In this document: positions 63,848 to 64,000 of the stretch, piece after piece | Layout of the letters: each line of letters starts with the position of its first letter | How positions within the stretch are numbered: the stretch's first letter is position 1 | Source: Salsipaludibacter sp963735045 | GTDB taxonomy: Bacteria; Actinomycetota; Nitriliruptoria; Nitriliruptorales; Nitriliruptoraceae | DNA: 64,000 nt | Direction: 5' to 3' | Assembly: GCA_963735045.1 (NCBI GenBank) | Contig: CAVTIZ010000001.1 | Coordinates: 693,557-757,556, forward strand | Made by a program: the position numbers and the translations under genes | Notes under the pieces: generated by a model | What the model was told of the DNA's origin: nothing | What the model saw: only the letters and a program-made list of their open reading frames with translations | The model's database searches: none

Positions 63848-64000
63848 TCATTCGTCGTCCATTTCGTCGGGGTCGGGGTCGTCGTCTGGCTGGTTGAAGA
63901 TGCTGTCGGCGAACCGGTTGGCCGCGTCGTGTTGCATGCCGGGTAGCAGGTGGGAGTAGGTCTCGAGCATGAAGGACACGGAGGCCCAGCCGAGCCGTTC
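63848..64000 (-). CDS. tyrosine recombinase/phage integrase, C-terminal 50 residues
   Basis: The last 153 bases, read on the minus strand from the window edge, code ERLGWASVSFMLETYSHLLP, then GMQHDAANRFADSIF, ending in an acidic DDDPDPDEMDDE tail before the stop at 63848-63850. The pattern LGWASVSFMLETYSHLLP matches the C-terminal region around the catalytic Tyr (TYSH) of XerD/phage-type integrases. The gene points at tRNA-Ile, the normal orientation for an element integrated into a tRNA. The rest of the gene and element lies beyond 64000. Confidence 0.85.
   Translation of the reverse strand, partial: ERLGWASVSFMLETYSHLLPGMQHDAANRFADSIFNQPDDDPDPDEMDDE

Overview
The window is a very GC-rich actinobacterial chromosome segment carrying the replication origin. 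The core order is cca, sigma/anti-sigma and Ser/Thr kinase, NUDIX, trxB-trxA, CwlM-like amidase, parB-parA-rsmG, jag-yidC-yidD-rnpA-rpmH, oriC, dnaA-dnaN-recF-DUF721, then gyrB, gyrA, a DUF3566 protein and tRNA-Ile. That order, the F420-type oxidoreductase, the DUF3566 protein, the Actinobacteria-type DnaA boxes (TTGTCCACA) and the frequent GTG starts point to Actinobacteria. A deep lineage such as Nitriliruptoria is a guess, not shown by the sequence.

Layout. 1-6.9 kb: metabolic and transport genes (methyltransferase fragment, cytochrome b561 with a molybdopterin oxidoreductase, DapA-like lyase, Ca/Na exchanger, amino-acid permease, a broken PhyH dioxygenase running in frame into an F420-type oxidoreductase). 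6.9-15.8 kb: cca, an MFS carrier, gamma-glutamyltransferase, then a kinase / ECF sigma / 40-residue ORF / anti-sigma cluster and a NUDIX gene at the place where many actinobacteria have murJ-sigM. 15.9-25.9 kb: dtd, NADH dehydrogenase II, trxB-trxA behind a sigma-R-like promoter, a peptidoglycan amidase homologue, GNAT, and an aminotransferase / D-Ala ligase-like / HAD / rpiA run. 25.9-32.7 kb: parB, parA and rsmG with three parS sites, then jag, yidC, yidD, rnpA, rpmH, nearly all on the minus strand. 32.7-38.9 kb: origin and dnaA, dnaN, recF, DUF721 on the plus strand. 38.8-51.9 kb: an accessory block between DUF721 and gyrB (molybdate ABC operon with regulator, Fpg/Nei glycosylase, SDR, YdeI-like protein, aldehyde dehydrogenase, AraC regulator, BioY, and an M20 peptidase / GNAT / N-acylamino-acid racemase trio). 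52.4-63.7 kb: gyrB, gyrA, small membrane proteins, a protease-like SPOR protein, alpha-glucosidase, DUF3566 and tRNA-Ile. The last 150 bases are the C-terminus of a tyrosine recombinase, the edge of an element probably integrated at that tRNA.

Genes are packed tightly with many ATGA or GTGA stop/start overlaps, so translational coupling is widespread (sigma cluster, rsmG-parA-parB, rnpA-yidD, aminotransferase-ddl-HAD, regulator-modABC, recF-DUF721, M20-GNAT). Several genes instead have a TANNNT -10 element ending only 6-10 bases before the start codon, which suggests leaderless mRNAs. Short tandem duplications recur: units of 12, 15 or 24 bp keep frame in gene tails, while an 11-bp and a 23-bp array lie at damaged genes. 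Three other genes or gene pairs are disturbed: the anti-sigma gene by the 23-bp duplication, and the racemase and its neighbouring GNAT by single-base indels. I see no CRISPR array, insertion sequence or defence island. The most interesting signals are the reorganised sigma/kinase locus, the decayed D- to L-amino-acid module, and the origin-region regulatory sites.
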